Under the pieces are notes generated by a model. That model was given only the letters and a program-made list of their open reading frames with translations. It made no database searches and was not told where the DNA came from. Shown here in pieces: positions 62,947 to 64,000 of a stretch of 64,000 bases of DNA (positions are counted from its first letter, which is position 1; each line of letters starts with the position of its first letter). A program made the translations under genes and the position numbers. The DNA is from Enhydrobacter sp. (lineage in GTDB: Bacteria > Pseudomonadota > Alphaproteobacteria > Reyranellales > Reyranellaceae), in assembly GCF_030246845.1 (NCBI RefSeq), contig NZ_CP126889.1, forward strand, positions 744,001 to 808,000, in the 5' to 3' direction.

Positions 62947-62953
62947 TGACTGC

Positions 62954-63802
62954 ATGAGCGCCTCGCCCATCGATTTTGGCCTCGGGCTCCGTCCCGAGCA
63001 TTATGAGGAGATCGTGGCGAACCCGGGCCGGGTGAGCTGGTTCGAGGTGCTGTCCGAGAACTACATGGTCGCCGGAGGCCAGCCACTGCAATGGCTGGAC
63101 AGGCTCCGCGCCGACTACCCCATGGCGATGCACGGCGTGTCGCTGTCGATCGGCTCGATCGATCCGCTCGACCGGCGCTATCTCGACGACCTGAAAGCGC
63201 TGATGCACCGCATCGAGCCGATGTGGGTTTCCGATCATCTCTGCTTCACCGGCCTGCGTGGCATCAACATGCACGACCTGTTGCCGCTTCCTTATACCGA
63301 GGAGGCGCTGGACCATGTCGCCGAGCGCGTGAGGCGCGTGCAGGACCATCTCGGGCGGCGGCTCGTGCTCGAGAACGTTTCGAGCTACATCACCTATGCC
63401 GCGTCGGAGCTTACGGAGTGGGATTTCATCGCCGCTCTCGCCGAGCGGGCCGATTGCGAGATCCTGCTCGACGTCAACAACGTCTATGTCAGCGCCTTCA
63501 ACCACGAGTTCGACGCCTACGCTTTCCTGCGGGCAATGCCGGCCCGGCGGGTGCGCCAATTCCACCTCGCCGGCCATCTACACAAGGGCACGCACATCAT
63601 CGACACACACGACCATGCGATCATACCGGACGTCTGGGAGCTCTATGCCGAGGCAATTCGCTTGTTTCCCGGCGTGCCTACGATGATCGAGCGCGATGCC
63701 AACATTCCTCCCTACGTGGAGTTGCTTGGCGAGCTCGATGTCGCGCGGAAGATCGCCGCCCGCGTCGCGGGCGAGCGCACACCCCAGGCCGCCGCCGGAT
63801 GA
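62954..63802 (+). CDS. bufB: BufB, MNIO (DUF692) peptide-modifying enzyme
   Basis: Multinuclear non-haem iron-dependent oxidase of 282 aa, DUF692 family (relatives: MbnB, TglH, HvfB). Metal-site candidates across the TIM barrel are in MHGVSLSIGS, SDHLCFTG, LENVSSY, LLDVNNVYVSA, HLAGHLH, THDHAI and ERDANIP. It is expected to oxidise Cys of the two upstream precursors with BufC delivering the substrate. ATG 62954 (after TACAAT) matches the family start; the frame is open upstream. The stop overlaps the bufC start (ATGA). Confidence 0.9.
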   Translation: MSASPIDFGLGLRPEHYEEIVANPGRVSWFEVLSENYMVAGGQPLQWLDRLRADYPMAMHGVSLSIGSIDPLDRRYLDDLKALMHRIEPMWVSDHLCFTGLRGINMHDLLPLPYTEEALDHVAERVRRVQDHLGRRLVLENVSSYITYAASELTEWDFIAALAERADCEILLDVNNVYVSAFNHEFDAYAFLRAMPARRVRQFHLAGHLHKGTHIIDTHDHAIIPDVWELYAEAIRLFPGVPTMIERDANIPPYVELLGELDVARKIAARVAGERTPQAAAG

Positions 63803-64000
63803 GCGCGAGCGGTCCGGCGGTGGTCGGCGCGGGCTCCCTCGCTGACTTGCAGCGCGCCTTCCAGGACTACGTGCTATCGGGCAGCAGCCGCTTCATCCGG
63901 TCGGTGCACGATACGCGAAAGGCCGATCGGACCCTGTTGCTCGATGTCTACCGCGACGGCTATGCGCTGCGCCTGATCGAGGTGCTCGCGAACGACTATC
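63799..64000 (+). CDS. bufC: BufC-like DUF2063 protein (5' part)
   Basis: N-terminal 67 residues of a DUF2063 (putative DNA-binding-domain) protein, the standard partner of DUF692 enzymes that recognises the precursor peptide. The family start LADLQRAFQDYVLSG and LLLDVYRDGYALRLIEVL is clear. Starts inside the bufB stop (ATGA) and is cut by the window edge. Confidence 0.88.
   Translation, partial: MSASGPAVVGAGSLADLQRAFQDYVLSGSSRFIRSVHDTRKADRTLLLDVYRDGYALRLIEVLANDY

Noticed and set aside
1..64000. tRNA, rRNA, CRISPR, insertion sequence, prophage
   Set aside because: I looked for cloverleaf-like arms, regularly spaced repeats, transposase motifs and phage genes and found none that hold up by eye; a tRNA or Rfam scan would be the decisive test.

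Overview
The window reads as one stretch of a high-GC (roughly two-thirds G+C by eye) alphaproteobacterial chromosome. Pointers to that group are an imuB-dnaE2 mutagenesis cassette, a ligase-associated DNA repair locus, an orphan Bug-type (tripartite tricarboxylate) binding protein, abundant acyl-CoA enzymes, a DUF3309 mini-protein and a palindrome resembling alphaproteobacterial Fur boxes. A soil or water organism of the Rhodospirillales/Reyranella type is my guess from gene content only. No rRNA, tRNA, CRISPR array, transposase or prophage was seen; coding density is very high and only one gap exceeds 300 bp (11813-12366).

Layout. 1-5.6 kb: 3' part of imuB, dnaE2, an AI-2E family permease. 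5.6-11.8 kb: a surface-glycan-like island with four glycosyltransferases and an HlyD-type adaptor. 12.3-15.9 kb: small unknown proteins, a DUF808 membrane protein, an STAS-like protein and a secreted S1/P1-type nuclease. 15.9-21.0 kb: a six-gene operon in which almost every stop overlaps the next start (binding protein, ATPase, two permeases, GntR/UTRA regulator, isocitrate-lyase/PEP-mutase family enzyme), with a 27-bp palindrome in front. 21.1-23.2 kb: GFA protein, secreted Pro-rich protein, and a cyclase homologue lacking a metal-binding Asp. 23.3-28.4 kb: ligase-associated helicase, exonuclease and ATP-dependent DNA ligase, without the usual phosphoesterase. 28.4-36.4 kb: moaA, an EamA exporter, ChaC, MaoC, two enoyl-CoA hydratases and a second NitT/TauT-type ABC importer. 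36.4-40.2 kb: an Arn-like lipid-sugar module. 40.2-43.6 kb: a compact five-gene acyl-CoA operon. 43.6-45.4 kb: an iron/oxidative-stress cluster (bfd, bfr, sodB) with a Fur-box candidate. 45.4-62.0 kb: LpxR-like protein, transporters, B12-radical-SAM-type protein, a guanylate/adenylate cyclase, TauD, NAD kinase, SDR, a CobW GTPase coupled to an amidohydrolase, Bug protein, an acyl-CoA ligase/dienelactone hydrolase/exporter operon and a DAO-type flavoenzyme. 62.1-64.0 kb: a bufferin-type RiPP cluster (two Cys-rich precursors, an MNIO/DUF692 enzyme and the start of its DUF2063 partner), cut by the window end.

How they fit: DNA damage tolerance and repair (ImuB/DnaE2; helicase-exonuclease-ligase), metal handling (bufferin, Bfr/Bfd, CobW), import and CoA-dependent breakdown of organic acids, and envelope glycan synthesis dominate. 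Several genes appear to be leaderless: the start codon lies 6-7 nt after a -10-like hexamer. The most interesting items are the twin-precursor bufferin locus, a bacterioferritin with an altered ferroxidase centre, the CobW-amidohydrolase pair, the palindrome-controlled ABC/GntR/lyase operon and the degenerate cyclase.
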